DNA of 64,000 nucleotides from CSP1-4 sp963777975. Lineage in GTDB: Bacteria; Chloroflexota; Limnocylindria; Limnocylindrales; CSP1-4. Shown in pieces: positions 35,947 through 46,145 of the stretch; positions within the stretch are counted from its first letter, which is position 1, and each line of letters begins with the position of its first letter. Location: assembly GCA_963777975.1 (NCBI GenBank), contig CAVZSO010000013.1:397555-461554 (forward strand), read 5' to 3'. The notes under the pieces were generated by a model. The model was not told where the DNA came from, searched no databases, and saw only the letters and a list, made by a program, of their open reading frames with translations. Position numbers and translations under genes: made by a program.

Positions 35947-36814
35947 CTACCGCTTGATCGCGCCGAAGGTCAACCCGCGTACGAGGTAGCGCTGGATCGC
36001 GAGCCCCAGGATCGCCGGAGGGATGATGAGGATGAGTCCGAGCGCCGCCTGAGGTCCATATTCCTGGCCCGGCCCCAGCGGACTGCAGCCCGTTCAGGAA
36101 GACGGGGGCGGTCTCGACTTTTTCGGCCGTGAGCACGAGAGCCAGCAGGAAGTCGCTCCAGTTGAGGATGAACACGAACAGCGCCGTCGCGGCCAGGCCA
36201 CCGCGCACCTGTGGCAGCACGGCCTTGAAGAATGCGCCCCACTGGCTACAGCCGTCCACGATCGCCGCCTCCGCGATTTCGCGAGGTACCTCCTGGAAGA
36301 AGCTCCGCATCAGCCACACCACGAACGGGAAGGTGACCGCGCCGTAGATCAGGATGAGCCCGATGTACGTGTCGACGAGTTCCAGGTACGAGTACATGAT
36401 CAGCAGCGGGATGACGATCGCGATCGGCGGGAACATGCGCAGCTGCAGGATCTGGAATGGCAGGAACGGGCCGCCCGCGCGATAGCGCGCGATCCCGTAG
36501 GCCGTCAGCGTCCCCACGAGCATTGCGAGGATCGTCCCTCCGGTCGCAGAGACGAGGCTGTTCACGATCGAGTTCGTGGCGTCTGTCGGCGCCGCCTCGA
36601 AGAACCCGGTCTCCGTTCCGCGGCCGAAGATCTTCTTGAAGTTCTCGAGCGTCCAGTCGTGCGGTAGCCAGTAGACGCCGTCGACCGGCTGCCATTCGTC
36701 CTGCGGCTTGAACGCCATCGTCACGATCCAGTACAGCGGGAACAGGAAGACGACCGCGAAGAGCAGGATCGAAAGCACCTTGCCGCCTCTCCGGAGTACC
36801 TCGAGACCCGTCAT
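35947..36814 (-). CDS. ABC sugar permease, MalG type (one frameshift)
   Basis: Six membrane segments start with VLSILLFAVVFLFPLYWIV. The coupling EAA-type loop EIAEAAIVDGCSQWGAFFK is at about residues 180-198. Near 36,076 the frame shifts and the C-terminus continues as LGLILIIPPAILGLAIQRYL and ends GLTFGAIKR, the normal ending of this family. Couples with the permease at 36811-37860, with which it overlaps. Confidence 0.88.
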
Positions 36815-37860
36815 CGTGCCGTAGCCTCAGCCTCGATGGCCTCCTCGAGCGTGATGCCGACCTCCCCCGTCGGCGGCGGGGCGCCTTCCTCCGCGATCTC
36901 CTCCGACGCGGCCTCGATGGGACGGATCGCCCGCATCGCGATCAGGCTGACCATGATCAGTACGAGAATGGCGACAGCGCTCGTGTATCCCCAGCGGGTA
37001 CCGATGAACGTCTCCCGGTAGAGGTAGACGGACATCGTCTGGGTCGCGTCGCCGGGGCCGCCCTGTGTCATGAGCCAGGCGGAGTCGAAGAGCTTGAGCG
37101 TCTCCATCGCGCGGATGATCAGCGCGATCAGGATGATCGGCTTCATCATCGGGAGCACGAGATGGCGGAGCTGGAAGAACCACCCCGCGCCGAGGATGCG
37201 GGCGGCGTTCATCTGATCCTCCGGTAACGCCACCAGCCCGCTCAGCAGGATCAGGAACATCAAGGGCGTCCACTGCCACACGTCGGCGATGACGACGGAG
37301 TAGAGCGCGATGTCAGGGTCCGTCAGCCAGCCAATGTCGATCGTCCCGGGCAACAGCCACGACAAGGCCGCGTTCACGGGCCCGTCCCCCTGGAAGAGCA
37401 TGTAGAAGATGAAGCCCGTCACGGCCGGCACGACCATCATTGGCAGCAGGAACACGACGACGAGCAGGCTGCGCCCGCGGAACTGCTTCAGGACGAGCAG
37501 CGCCAGGGCGAACCCCAGCGCAAACTCGATTGTCACGGCAAGCACGGTGACGAGCACGGTCCGCCACAGCGCTGACCAAAAGGCGTCCCCCGAGATCGCC
37601 TCCCAGTAGTTGTCGAACCACAGCCAGTCTCTGTAGGCGTCGTACCATGGCGTCCCGCTCTGGGGCGTCCAGCCCGTGAACGAGATGTATATCGCGACGA
37701 CCGCCGGGAACAGGATCACGAAGAGCAGCAGCAGCTGCCCCGGCGTGATCAGGGTCTGGGCGACCGCTCCCTCCGACCGCGCGAAGCGGGCCAGCAAGCG
37801 CCCCTTTGGCGCCTGCTGGCCCGTCGACTCGGCCTCGTCGATCAGAGGAGCTTCGGCCAA
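36811..37860 (-). CDS. ABC sugar permease, MalF/UgpA type
   Basis: A permease with six membrane helices after a ~40-residue cytoplasmic lead: LLLLFVILFPAVVAIYISFT, VTIEFALGFALALLVL, LLVVVFLLPMMVVPAVTGF and so on, with the EAA loop PEDQMNAARILGAGWFFQL. The open frame reaches back to 37929 but overlaps the binding protein gene by 88 bases. The TTG at 37860 gives a shorter overlap and was chosen tentatively. The hydrophilic C-terminal tail is Glu-rich. Confidence 0.88.
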   Translation of the reverse strand: MAEAPLIDEAESTGQQAPKGRLLARFARSEGAVAQTLITPGQLLLLFVILFPAVVAIYISFTGWTPQSGTPWYDAYRDWLWFDNYWEAISGDAFWSALWRTVLVTVLAVTIEFALGFALALLVLKQFRGRSLLVVVFLLPMMVVPAVTGFIFYMLFQGDGPVNAALSWLLPGTIDIGWLTDPDIALYSVVIADVWQWTPLMFLILLSGLVALPEDQMNAARILGAGWFFQLRHLVLPMMKPIILIALIIRAMETLKLFDSAWLMTQGGPGDATQTMSVYLYRETFIGTRWGYTSAVAILVLIMVSLIAMRAIRPIEAASEEIAEEGAPPPTGEVGITLEEAIEAEATAR

Positions 37861-39536
37861 GCCGCCTGCTGCGCCTTGAGCGCCGTGATCTGCTTGGCCC
37901 GCCCGCGGCGATTCGTGATCTTCTCCCATGAGTTCGCCACGGCCGCCATCGCCGCCTCCGCCGACGTCTGCTTCGAGAGCACCTTCTGGAGCTCGGTGTC
38001 GAGCGCCTGGGTGTACTCGGCCGCGCCGATCATGCCGGCGATCGTGGGCGCAGTCCGTGGGATGAGCTGCTTGAGCTTGTCCGCCGCGTACGGCTTGTAC
38101 GAGGCCCGGACGAGCGGATCGTTCAGCTGGGCGAGGCGGTTGGGGTCGAAGTACCCGCCGGGGTTCCCGGTGTACCAGGACGAGATCCGGCCGCCCGAGA
38201 TGTACTGGAGGACGAGGTACGCCGCCTCGTGGAACTTCTTGTCGGAGAACGCATTGACGCCGAACTGCGAGTTGAAGTAGATCACCGGCCGGCGCACCAG
38301 CTTGCCGTTGACGACTCGGCCCGGAGCGAGCTCGGGGCGCAGGAACTTACCGAAGCCCTTGTCGAGGGGGCTGCCCTTGACGATGAACTTCGTCGCGTTC
38401 GAGAACACGCTGGCCATGGCCGCCTGACCGGCACCGAGCGCGGCGTACTCCTCCGGCCAGCCCTTGGAGAGCGTGTCCGGGTAGGTCCACGCCATCGAGG
38501 CGAGGTGCTCCTTCGTCGCCCTGATGCCCTGAGGGCTGTTGATCAGCGGCTTCGCCGTCCGCGCGTCGAAGTACTGGCGGTTCGGCCGCCCGCTCGAGAC
38601 GTATCGCATCATCCAGTTGACGTACCCCCAGAACGGGTTCTTCAGATCGACGGAGCCGTAGAGCTTCTGGTCCGGCCGGGTGAAGAACTCCGCCACCTGT
38701 GCGTGGTGCTCCCAGGTCTTCGGGAACTCGAGGTCGCGTCCGTACTTGGCCTTGAAGTCCCGCTGGTTCTTCGCGTTGTCGAACAGGTCGATCCGGTAGA
38801 CCCAGACCTGGTAGTCCCCGTCCGTCGAGACCGAGACTGCCTCGCCGTTGTACTCGTTGAAGAGCGCCGTCGTGGCCTTCCCGCCCGCGTAACCCCACTT
38901 GGGGTCATTCCAGTCGGGCCTGTACTTCGCCACGAAGTCGTCCAGCGGCCGGAGGAGGCCCGCCTCGCGCAGATCGCCGTTCTGGTTGGTCTGTGTCTGG
39001 AGGATCTGGAGGCTTCCGTCACGCGTCGAGACGGTCTGGAGGTTCTTCTGATCATTGTTGTCCGGCGTTGAGAGGACGAACTCGAGCTTGATGCCGGCTT
39101 CCTTCTCGAGGAGCTGCTCGACGCTCGGGGCGGTCTTCGTGGGATACGGCTTGTTCAACTGACCGACGGCGCCGTTCCAGATTCGCCACCTGAGCGTGAT
39201 GGGGTTCTGGCCGTTGTTCGTGAGCCGACGCAGGCCTGCGATCGCTCGCCCTTCGGCCGAGTTCGCGGGGTACTGGTACCTCGAAGCCCCGGGGAACCCG
39301 GTGGGGCCTCCCACCATGCCGCGCGACATGGCGCGCTTGCCGAGATGCGCGTTGTACGCGGACTTGTCGAAGCCCTTCGCCGCGGCAGCACCAGCGGATC
39401 CGAGAAGCAGCCCGGCGCCCGCGGCACCGGCTCCAGCCAGGAACGTGAGGCGACTGACGGCTGCGCCGTCCCCGCTTCCCACCTCGCCTTCCACGCCGGC
39501 CTCGGCAGGCTCCTCGAGCCTCTCTTCGTCGTGCAT
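37842..39536 (-). CDS. Long extracellular solute-binding protein of the ABC importer
   Basis: A ~564-residue substrate-binding protein, longer than the ~420 typical for sugar binders. The ATG at 39536 follows GGGAGGG. A signal region (SRLTFLAGAGAAGAGLLLGS) resembles a Tat leader but has only one Arg; no lipobox Cys is seen. The mature part is rich in Tyr/Trp/Asn as in carbohydrate binders (e.g. KNPFWGYVNWMMRYVSSGR). It is first in the minus-strand operon with a well-placed promoter upstream. Ligand unknown; glycerol-like polyols or methylated sugars are possible. Confidence 0.85.
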   Translation of the reverse strand: MHDEERLEEPAEAGVEGEVGSGDGAAVSRLTFLAGAGAAGAGLLLGSAGAAAAKGFDKSAYNAHLGKRAMSRGMVGGPTGFPGASRYQYPANSAEGRAIAGLRRLTNNGQNPITLRWRIWNGAVGQLNKPYPTKTAPSVEQLLEKEAGIKLEFVLSTPDNNDQKNLQTVSTRDGSLQILQTQTNQNGDLREAGLLRPLDDFVAKYRPDWNDPKWGYAGGKATTALFNEYNGEAVSVSTDGDYQVWVYRIDLFDNAKNQRDFKAKYGRDLEFPKTWEHHAQVAEFFTRPDQKLYGSVDLKNPFWGYVNWMMRYVSSGRPNRQYFDARTAKPLINSPQGIRATKEHLASMAWTYPDTLSKGWPEEYAALGAGQAAMASVFSNATKFIVKGSPLDKGFGKFLRPELAPGRVVNGKLVRRPVIYFNSQFGVNAFSDKKFHEAAYLVLQYISGGRISSWYTGNPGGYFDPNRLAQLNDPLVRASYKPYAADKLKQLIPRTAPTIAGMIGAAEYTQALDTELQKVLSKQTSAEAAMAAVANSWEKITNRRGRAKQITALKAQQAAWPKLL

Positions 39537-39601
39537 GAAGCCCTCCCTCGTCGGGGACGCGGAACTGCGAGTCACAGTTCCGAACTCTTCTTGCGCGCGA
39601 C

Positions 39602-39629
39602 CCTATACCAGGGTTCCCGCGATTGTCCA
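39602..39629 (-). promoter_or_regulatory. Promoter candidate for the ABC transporter operon
   Basis: On the minus strand TGGACA (39624-39629) and TATAGG (39602-39607) are separated by 16 bases and lie about 65 bases before the binding-protein ATG. Both hexamers resemble sigma-70 elements. Confidence 0.5.
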
Positions 39630-39744
39630 GAGTGTGATCACTACGACGGCATGCACCGCGCGGATGTTAGAAGATCAATGAGTTCGTCACCGCAGTACCT
39701 GTCGTTGACGTCGCTCTCACGCGCTGTTAGCGTCGGGCGCCTCG

Positions 39745-39757
39745 CTGTTCAGAACAG
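39745..39757. repeat. Perfect inverted repeat, candidate GntR operator
   Basis: CTGTTC-A-GAACAG lies directly upstream of the GGGAGG ribosome site of the GntR gene and in the gap shared with the divergent transporter operon. A FadR-type regulator encoded next to it could bind here; this is inferred from position and symmetry only. Confidence 0.45.
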
Positions 39758-39771
39758 TAGGGAGGGAACGA

Positions 39772-40496
39772 CTGGCCTCACGGCCCTCAACGCGAGTCAG
39801 CCTGCCGGCGAAGATCGCCGACGAGCTGCGGTCACAGATCGCCCAAGGAGCGCTACGACCGGGCGATCAACTCCCCGGCCACCGCGATCTCGCCGCCCAC
39901 TACGGCGTCAGCCTCGGGGCGGCCCGCGAGGCGATCAGCATCCTGATCGGGGACGGGCATGTCGAGACCAGGGCGGGACGTGGGACATACGTTGCCGAGC
40001 TCGCCCCGTCACTCCAGCGCGACGGCGTCCCTGTGGGCCGGAAGGATATCGAGGAACTGATCGAAGCCCGTGAGCTCCTCGCGCTGGGCCTCGCCGGCAT
40101 GGCGGCCGAGCGCGCATCCGCGGAGGACGTCGAACACCTGCGGGGCGCGGTGGAGAGGATGCAGGAGTCGGCGGCCGACGCGGCCGTGTACCCCGAAGCC
40201 GACATCGAGTTCCACCTCGCGCTCGCTCGCGCCGCCAGCAACCGATTCCTCCTTCACGCTGTCCGCGACCTGTCGCGCGCTCCTGCGCACCGACATCGAA
40301 CTCGCGGCGGCCGCAGGGATCCAGCGTTTCGGCAGCCTCCAGTTCAGCGTCGACGCGCACGGCGCTCTCGTCGACGCGATCGAGGCGGGCGAGGCCGGAC
40401 CTCGCGCGGAGCATCCTCTTCGACCTGATGAGCCGCCACCACGAGTTCGTACTCGGCCTCTACGCGCTGGCCCCCGACGAAGTCGAGAGCGCGTGA
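39772..40496 (+). CDS. GntR/FadR-family regulator (two frameshifts, start uncertain)
   Basis: The winged helix (LPAKIADELRSQIAQGALRP, then GDQLPGHRDLAAHYGVSLGA and REAISILIGDGHVETRAGRG) is followed by an FCD-type effector domain with EFHLALARAASNRFLLHAV. The frame breaks near 40,275 (continuing ALLRTDIELAAAAGIQRFG) and near 40,395 (ending LYALAPDEVESA). No ATG or GTG precedes the HTH in frame; CTG at 39772, six bases after GGGAGG, is the best start. It probably controls the divergent transporter operon and/or the sugar genes after it. Confidence 0.82.
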
Positions 40497-40602
40497 CGGC
40501 GACTCGTCCCCCGCGCCGCCTCCCGCTCGCCGCCTCGCCCCTCGCCGTTCCCGCGCGCGCGGTTGAATGCGCGAAGCGCCCAGAGGGCGCCGTCTGACCG
40601 CC

Positions 40603-41533
40603 ATGGAAGTCGCACCCGGTATCCACCGCATCGAGAGCGTCCTCGGGCCGCGCCCGTTCTCGCAGTACCTGCTCTCCGGGGAGCGCTCGCTCCTCGTCGA
40701 CACCGGCGTCCAGGACACGCCCGCCGAGGTGATCCTCCCGTTCCTCGGGAGCAATCAGCCCGACTTCGTCCTCAACTCCCACGCGGACGTCGACCACTTC
40801 GGCGGCAACGCAGCAATCCGGAGCGCGGCTCCGCATGCCGTCTTCCTGGCACACGAGCTCGACGTGCCCTGGATCGAGAGCGCCGAGGCGATCCTGCGCG
40901 AGCGCTACGGCTGGTACGCCGCCGCACGGCCTCGCGTACCCGCCCGACGTGCTCACATGGCTCGCCGAGGCCATGGGCCCCGACCGCCCGGTGGATATCC
41001 GCCTGCGGGGCGGGGAGAGGATCCGCCTCGGGCCCGAGCTCGTCGTGGAGGTCCTCCACCTTCCGGGGCACACGGCAGGGCACGTCGGGCTCTGGGATCC
41101 CGCGTCCCGCACCGCGATCGTGATGGACGCCGTGATGGGCCGCGGCCTGCTCGACATGGAGGGCAACGTGATCAGCCCGCCGCCGTACTTCGACGTCGAG
41201 GGCTACCTCCGCGCCGCGCGAACGGTCTCCGCACTCCGGCCGCGGCGGCTCCTGACGGCGCACTACGACGTGATGGAAGGGGCCGAGGTCGAGCGCTTCC
41301 TCGCCGACACCGTCGCCTTCGTCGAGGACGCCGGCCGGTTCGTCGCGGCGGCGCTCGAGGAGTCCGACGAGCTGAGCCTGGCCGACCTCGTCGGGCGCGC
41401 CGACCCCGAGCTCGGCCCGTTCACGGCGATGGCGAACGAGCTCGGAGGGACGATGCGCGCGCACCTCCAGGCCCTCGTGCTCGAGGGCCGCGCCCGGGAG
41501 GACGCGTCCGGGATGCACTGGACAACCGCCTAA
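40603..41533 (+). CDS. Metallo-beta-lactamase fold hydrolase (one frameshift)
   Basis: The zinc motif NSHADVDHFGGN (HxDxDH, Asp in place of the first-pair second His), LPGHTAGHVGLWD and a later LLTAHYDVMEG place it in the MBL superfamily. The frame breaks near 40,925 (PHGLAYPPDVLTWL follows). The C-terminal ~100 residues form a helical domain ending GMHWTTA. Substrate is unknown; in this setting a lactone or thioester-like intermediate is possible. The ATG at 40603 was chosen. Confidence 0.83.
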
Positions 41534-41551
41534 CGAGAAGGGAGAGCAACC

Positions 41552-42373
41552 GTGGAGCTCGGAATCATCAGCTCGATCTGGTTCGACACGCCGGTCGGTC
41601 GTCTCGAGGGGATCAAGAAGGCGAAGGAGATCGGCTTCGACACGTACGACATCTTCGAGGATCCGCTCGACATCACCGACGACGAGCGCGCCGAGATCAA
41701 GCAGGCGTGCGAGGAGGCGGGCCTCCCCATCCGCTCCGTCGTCTGCGTTGCCTTCGGGATCGTCGACTTCAACCCGTCGGTGCGCCGTTTCACGCTGGAC
41801 CGCATCAAGGCGTACGTCGACCAGGGTGCGTTCCTGGGCGCGCGCAACGTCCTGCTGGTCGTCGGCGAGTACTACTGGGACGGCGAGGTCTTCCCGCGGC
41901 CTGCGATCTGGGACATGGCGAAGCAGATGGTTGGTGAGGCCGGCGAGTACGCGCACTCGAAGGGCCTCGAGATCGTGCTGGAGCTCGAGCCCTTCAACGA
42001 GGCGTTGCTCAAGGACGTCCACGAGCTCGTCCGCTTCGTCAAGGAGATCGACCATCCGGCGGTGCGTGCGAACGCCGACATCTCGCACCTCCACCTGTCG
42101 GACGCCTCCTTCGAGGACGTAAACGAGATGACGGGTCTGATCGGGCACATCCACCTCTCCGACTGCGACGGCAAGGTGCACGGCGACATGCCCGCGGGCA
42201 TGGGTGTCACGCCCATCAAGGAGTACCTCGCAGCGATTCGCGACACCGGGTACGACGGAACCGTCTCGATCGAGCTCGAGTACGCCCCGAACCCCGCCGA
42301 GATCGTCGAGTGGGCGCAGAAGGCCTACGACGGCACGGCGGAGATCATGCGCGACCTCGGCGTCCGCGCGTAG
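41552..42373 (+). CDS. Sugar phosphate isomerase/epimerase family TIM-barrel protein
   Basis: This 273-residue xylose-isomerase-like TIM barrel has metal-ligand positions in IVLELEPFNE, VRANADISHLHLS, HIHLSDCDGK and SIELEYAP. It starts with GTG 12 bases after a GAGAAGGGAG ribosome site. Second of three such paralogues in block 2. Cotranscribed with the dehydrogenase that follows. Confidence 0.85.
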   Translation: MELGIISSIWFDTPVGRLEGIKKAKEIGFDTYDIFEDPLDITDDERAEIKQACEEAGLPIRSVVCVAFGIVDFNPSVRRFTLDRIKAYVDQGAFLGARNVLLVVGEYYWDGEVFPRPAIWDMAKQMVGEAGEYAHSKGLEIVLELEPFNEALLKDVHELVRFVKEIDHPAVRANADISHLHLSDASFEDVNEMTGLIGHIHLSDCDGKVHGDMPAGMGVTPIKEYLAAIRDTGYDGTVSIELEYAPNPAEIVEWAQKAYDGTAEIMRDLGVRA

Positions 42374-42382
42374 AGGCCGGAC

Positions 42383-43471
42383 ATGGGAGCCATCGACCTC
42401 AACACCGGGCCGAACCTGCCGCCGAAGACGGACTACGGGATCGGCTGCGTCGGCGCCGGATTCATCATGAAGGACATCCACCTCGTCGCGTACGCGGAGG
42501 CAGGCTTCGACGTGGTCGCGCTCGCGTCCCGTACGCCGGCGAACGCGCAGGCAGCGGCGGCAGAGCGGGGCGTCGCCACGACGTACGACACGTGGGAGCA
42601 GCTGCTCGACGACGAACGGGTGCAGATCGTCGACATCGCGTTCCCGCCCGACCAGCAGCTCGGCATCGTGCGCGAGGCCGTGAAGCGGCCCCATGTGAAG
42701 GGGATCCTGGCGCAGAAGCCCGTGGCCTTCACGCTCGACGAGGCCGTCGAGATGGTGCGGCTCTGCGACGAGGCCGGGGTGAAGCTGGGCGTCAACCACA
42801 ACATGCGTTACGACCAGTCGATGCGGGCGCTGCGCTCGCTGCTCGCGGCGAACGAGCTGGGCGAGCCGGTCGTGGCCGAGATCGTGATGAACGCCCGACC
42901 GCACTGGCAGGAGTTCATCAAGCCGTACGGCAGGATCGCGCTGCTCAACATGTCGATCCACCATCTCGACGCGTTCCGATATCAGTTCGGTGACCCCGAG
43001 CGGATCCTCGTCTCGGTGCGGGACGACCCGAGCCACGACTTCCCGCACGAGGACGGCATGGCCTTCTACGTCCTCGAGTACGCGAACGGGATGCGGGCGA
43101 TCGGCCTCGACAACTGTTACACGTGGGCCGACCACAACATCCAGTGGCGCGTCGAGGGCACCGAGGGCATCGCGAAGGGCACGATCGGCTGGCCCGACTA
43201 CCCGGACGGCAGCCCCTCCACGATCACCTGGACGACGAGGGCGATGGAGGGTGCGTGGGAGCGCCCGACGTGGGAGGAGTGCTGGTTCCCGCAGGCGTTC
43301 AAGGGCACCATGGGACAGCTGATGCGGGCGATCCAGGAGGACGCGGAGCCGGAGATCTCGGGGCGCACGACCGTCGGCACCATGGCGCTCGTCGAGGCCG
43401 CCTACAAGTCGGCGCACGAGGGCCGCGCCGTGCCGCTCGCCGAGACGTCGCCTCCCGGCTTCGAGCGTTGA
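42383..43471 (+). CDS. Gfo/Idh/MocA family oxidoreductase
   Basis: A 362-residue NAD(P)-dependent sugar or cyclitol dehydrogenase. The Rossmann start YGIGCVGAGFIMKDIHLVAY is followed by the family EKP-like motif, here QKPVAFTLDEAVEM, and a NHNMRYDQ segment. The C-terminal domain has GLDNCYTWADHNIQWRVEG. Such enzymes oxidise inositols, glucosides or related sugars. The stop overlaps the SDR start (TTGA). Confidence 0.9.
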   Translation: MGAIDLNTGPNLPPKTDYGIGCVGAGFIMKDIHLVAYAEAGFDVVALASRTPANAQAAAAERGVATTYDTWEQLLDDERVQIVDIAFPPDQQLGIVREAVKRPHVKGILAQKPVAFTLDEAVEMVRLCDEAGVKLGVNHNMRYDQSMRALRSLLAANELGEPVVAEIVMNARPHWQEFIKPYGRIALLNMSIHHLDAFRYQFGDPERILVSVRDDPSHDFPHEDGMAFYVLEYANGMRAIGLDNCYTWADHNIQWRVEGTEGIAKGTIGWPDYPDGSPSTITWTTRAMEGAWERPTWEECWFPQAFKGTMGQLMRAIQEDAEPEISGRTTVGTMALVEAAYKSAHEGRAVPLAETSPPGFER

Positions 43472-44232
43472 CCGGGCTCCCGTTCGGTCTCGACGGGCGT
43501 GTCGCGGTCGTGACCGGCGGCGGCGGCGGCCTGGGCGAAGGGATCTGCCTCGCGCTCGCGACCGCCGGCGCCGCCGTGGCCGTCGTCGACCACGACGAGG
43601 AGCGGTGCCGGGCGCGTGCCGCTCAGGTGGAGGCTGCGGGCGGCACGGCGCGCACGGTCGTCGCCGACGTGTCGAGCAAGACGTCGATCGACACAATGGC
43701 GGAGCGGGTCGCCGGCGAGCTCGGAGGAATCGACGTGCTCGTCAACAACGCGGCGATCTACCCGCACCGTCCGTGGACAGAGATCTCGGAGCAGGAGTGG
43801 GACGAGGTCCTCGCCACCAACGTCAAGGGCTACTTCCTCTGCGCGCGGGCTTGCCACCCGTGGCTCGTCGCAGGTGGCCACGGGCGGATCGTGAACATGG
43901 CATCGATCACCCTGCACGGCGGCTGGGACAACCTCCTCTCGTACGTGACTTCCAAGGGCGGCGTGATGGCCTTCACCCGGGCGCTCGCCCGGGAGCTCGG
44001 CCCAGAGGGTGTCACCGTCAACTGCATCGCCCCGGGGGCGTTCCCGACGGACGCAGAGAAGATCCACCCCGACCCCGAGGGGTACACGCGGCTCATCCTC
44101 GAGCGGCAGGCGCTGAAGCGCCGCGGCACGCCGGAGGACATCGGCAACCTCGTGACGTTCCTCGCCTCCGACGCCTCCTCGTTCATCACCGGCCAGATGA
44201 TCGGGATCGACGGCGGTTGGGTGATGCACTGA
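43468..44232 (+). CDS. Short-chain dehydrogenase/reductase
   Basis: A classical SDR of 254 residues with a TTG start overlapping the previous stop. Cofactor motif VVTGGGGGLGEG, NNAA, catalytic YVTSK, and the C-terminal SFITGQMIGIDGG. Probably oxidises a hydroxyl of the sugar substrate; specificity unknown. Confidence 0.92.
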   Translation: MTGLPFGLDGRVAVVTGGGGGLGEGICLALATAGAAVAVVDHDEERCRARAAQVEAAGGTARTVVADVSSKTSIDTMAERVAGELGGIDVLVNNAAIYPHRPWTEISEQEWDEVLATNVKGYFLCARACHPWLVAGGHGRIVNMASITLHGGWDNLLSYVTSKGGVMAFTRALARELGPEGVTVNCIAPGAFPTDAEKIHPDPEGYTRLILERQALKRRGTPEDIGNLVTFLASDASSFITGQMIGIDGGWVMH

Positions 44233-44243
44233 CCGGCCGGGCC

Positions 44244-45038
44244 ATGCCGCGCGTGCTCGACGGGGAGCTCGCCGTGGTCACCGGCGCCGGCAAGGGCATC
44301 GGCGAGGCGATCGCGGTTGCGCTGGCAGGCGCCGGCGCGCGCGTCGCCGTCACCTCCCGCCGGGCGGAGGACGCGGAGCGCGTGGCGTCCGCGCTGGGAG
44401 CGGAGCACGTGGGCGTCGGGATGGACGTGTCGTCGTCCACCGGCGTCGACGCGGCGGTCGTGGCGATCGTAGACGCGCTTGGCGAGCCCACGGTGCTCGT
44501 CAACAACGCCGGAGTGAACCGCATCGGGCCGGCCGAGACGTACGCCGACGACGACTGGGAGCTGGTCGTGAACACCAATCTGACGGGCGTCTTCCGGGCC
44601 TGCCGGGCGTTCGGTTTCCGGATGCTCGTCGCCGGACGGGGAACGATCGTGAACGTCGCGTCCATCATCGGTCCGGTCGTCGGCATGCCGGGCCGGGCGG
44701 CATACGCTGCCAGCAAAGGCGGTGTCGTCGGACTGACCCGCACGCTCGGTGTCGAATGGGCCGGGCGTGGCGTGCGGGTGAACGCCGTCCTTCCCGGTCC
44801 GGTGCTGACGCCGATGGTGCACGAAGCGATCGGACGAGGGATCGTCGACCCGTCGGACGTCGTCGGACGAACGCCTGCGGGCCGGTTCGCGCTGCCGGAG
44901 GACGTCGCCCGGGCGGTCGTGCTCCTCTGCTCCGGCGACGCCGGCTTCGTCACGGGGCAGACGCTGGTGGTCGACGGCGGCTACACGGCCTACGGGGCGG
45001 CGCACCCGGGCGCGACCATCACGAAGGCGGCGGAGTAG
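44244..45038 (+). CDS. Short-chain dehydrogenase/reductase
   Basis: A classical SDR, 264 residues. VVTGAGKGIGEA, NNAG, Ser in VNVASIIGP, catalytic YAASK and the C-terminal GFVTGQTLVVDGG are intact. It follows the previous SDR after 11 bases, and the two share little beyond family motifs, so they may take different substrates or stereochemistry. Confidence 0.92.
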   Translation: MPRVLDGELAVVTGAGKGIGEAIAVALAGAGARVAVTSRRAEDAERVASALGAEHVGVGMDVSSSTGVDAAVVAIVDALGEPTVLVNNAGVNRIGPAETYADDDWELVVNTNLTGVFRACRAFGFRMLVAGRGTIVNVASIIGPVVGMPGRAAYAASKGGVVGLTRTLGVEWAGRGVRVNAVLPGPVLTPMVHEAIGRGIVDPSDVVGRTPAGRFALPEDVARAVVLLCSGDAGFVTGQTLVVDGGYTAYGAAHPGATITKAAE

Positions 45039-45047
45039 GCTCGGGCA

Positions 45048-46145
45048 GTGCCGGACCTCTTCGGACGCAGCTACTCGAGAAGCGCGCTGTCGCGCCGCAT
45101 CGGACGGCTCGAGCAGGTTGCGGGCGTGCGGCTCGCAACCCTCGGCGACGGCGGCGGTCGCGGCGTACGCGTGCTCGAGTTCCGCACCGGCAGCGGGCTC
45201 TCCTTCGACGTGCTCGTGGACCGTTCGTTCGACATCGGCCGCTGCGACCTCCGCGGCGTCCCGCTCGCGTGGACATCGGCCGTCGGCGTCGAGGGGCCGT
45301 GGTTCGCGGAGCACGAGGGGCTCGGGTTCTTCCGCACCTTCTACGGCGGCCTCCTCACGACGTGTGGCATCGAGCACTCGCTCTTCATGGCGGAGGACAC
45401 TGCCGAGCAGTACCACTACCCGCCGAAGCCGACCGAGAGCTTCGGCCTGCACGGACGCGTGGCGAATCGCCCGGCCCGCCTCGTGGGCTACGGAGAGCGT
45501 TGGGACGTCGACACGTGCACGCTGTGGGCGGAGGGAGAGACACAGGTAGCGGCCGTGTTCGGGGAGCAGCTCGTGCTGCGCCGCCGTATCGAGGCCGTCG
45601 TAGGCGAATCCCGTCTTCGCGTACACGACGTCGTCGAGAACGTCGGGCACGACCTCACGCCGCACATGCTGCTGTACCACGTGAACGCCGGCTTCCCGGT
45701 CGTCGACGAGGGCTCCGAGCTGCTCGTCGCGGCGACCGATGTTCACGCACGCGGGGACCACCCCGTAGAGGGGTACACCACGATGACGGCGCCGGCGGCC
45801 GGCTTCGTGGAGCAGGTGTTCGAGCACCGGCTCGGTGGCGAGCCCGACGGGCGCGTGCCCGCGGCGGTCGTCAACCGCACGCTCGGGGTGGGGATCTACC
45901 AGGTGTTCGACCGCGCCCAGCTTCCACACCATTTCGTCTGGCGCACCCTCGGCGAGGGCACGTACGTCGTCGGCCTGGAGCCGTGTACGAACCGGACGGC
46001 AGGGCGCCTGGACGCCCGAGAGCGTGGCGAGCTGATCAAGCTCGCCGCGGGCGAATCGCGGAGCTACGACCTCGAGCTCGGCGCGCTCGACGGTGGGGAC
46101 GAGATCGACGGGTTCGCCGAACGCGTACGCCAGGCGGTCGAGTGA
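45048..46145 (+). CDS. DUF4432 (aldose-1-epimerase-like) protein
   Basis: A 365-residue beta-rich protein with DUF4432 features: FDVLVDRSFDIGRCDLRGVP, GGLLTTCGIEHS, FGLHGRVANRPA and the tail VGLEPCTNRTAGRLDARERG. The family resembles galactose mutarotases and appears in sugar-catabolic operons. GTG start. Stop overlaps the next GTG. Confidence 0.87.
   Translation: MPDLFGRSYSRSALSRRIGRLEQVAGVRLATLGDGGGRGVRVLEFRTGSGLSFDVLVDRSFDIGRCDLRGVPLAWTSAVGVEGPWFAEHEGLGFFRTFYGGLLTTCGIEHSLFMAEDTAEQYHYPPKPTESFGLHGRVANRPARLVGYGERWDVDTCTLWAEGETQVAAVFGEQLVLRRRIEAVVGESRLRVHDVVENVGHDLTPHMLLYHVNAGFPVVDEGSELLVAATDVHARGDHPVEGYTTMTAPAAGFVEQVFEHRLGGEPDGRVPAAVVNRTLGVGIYQVFDRAQLPHHFVWRTLGEGTYVVGLEPCTNRTAGRLDARERGELIKLAAGESRSYDLELGALDGGDEIDGFAERVRQAVE

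Noticed and set aside
34910..36814. A 634-residue permease-ATPase fusion
   Set aside because: The permease C-terminus is found in another frame ending at 35947 with the normal GAIKR-type ending; the fusion arises from an indel near 36,076.
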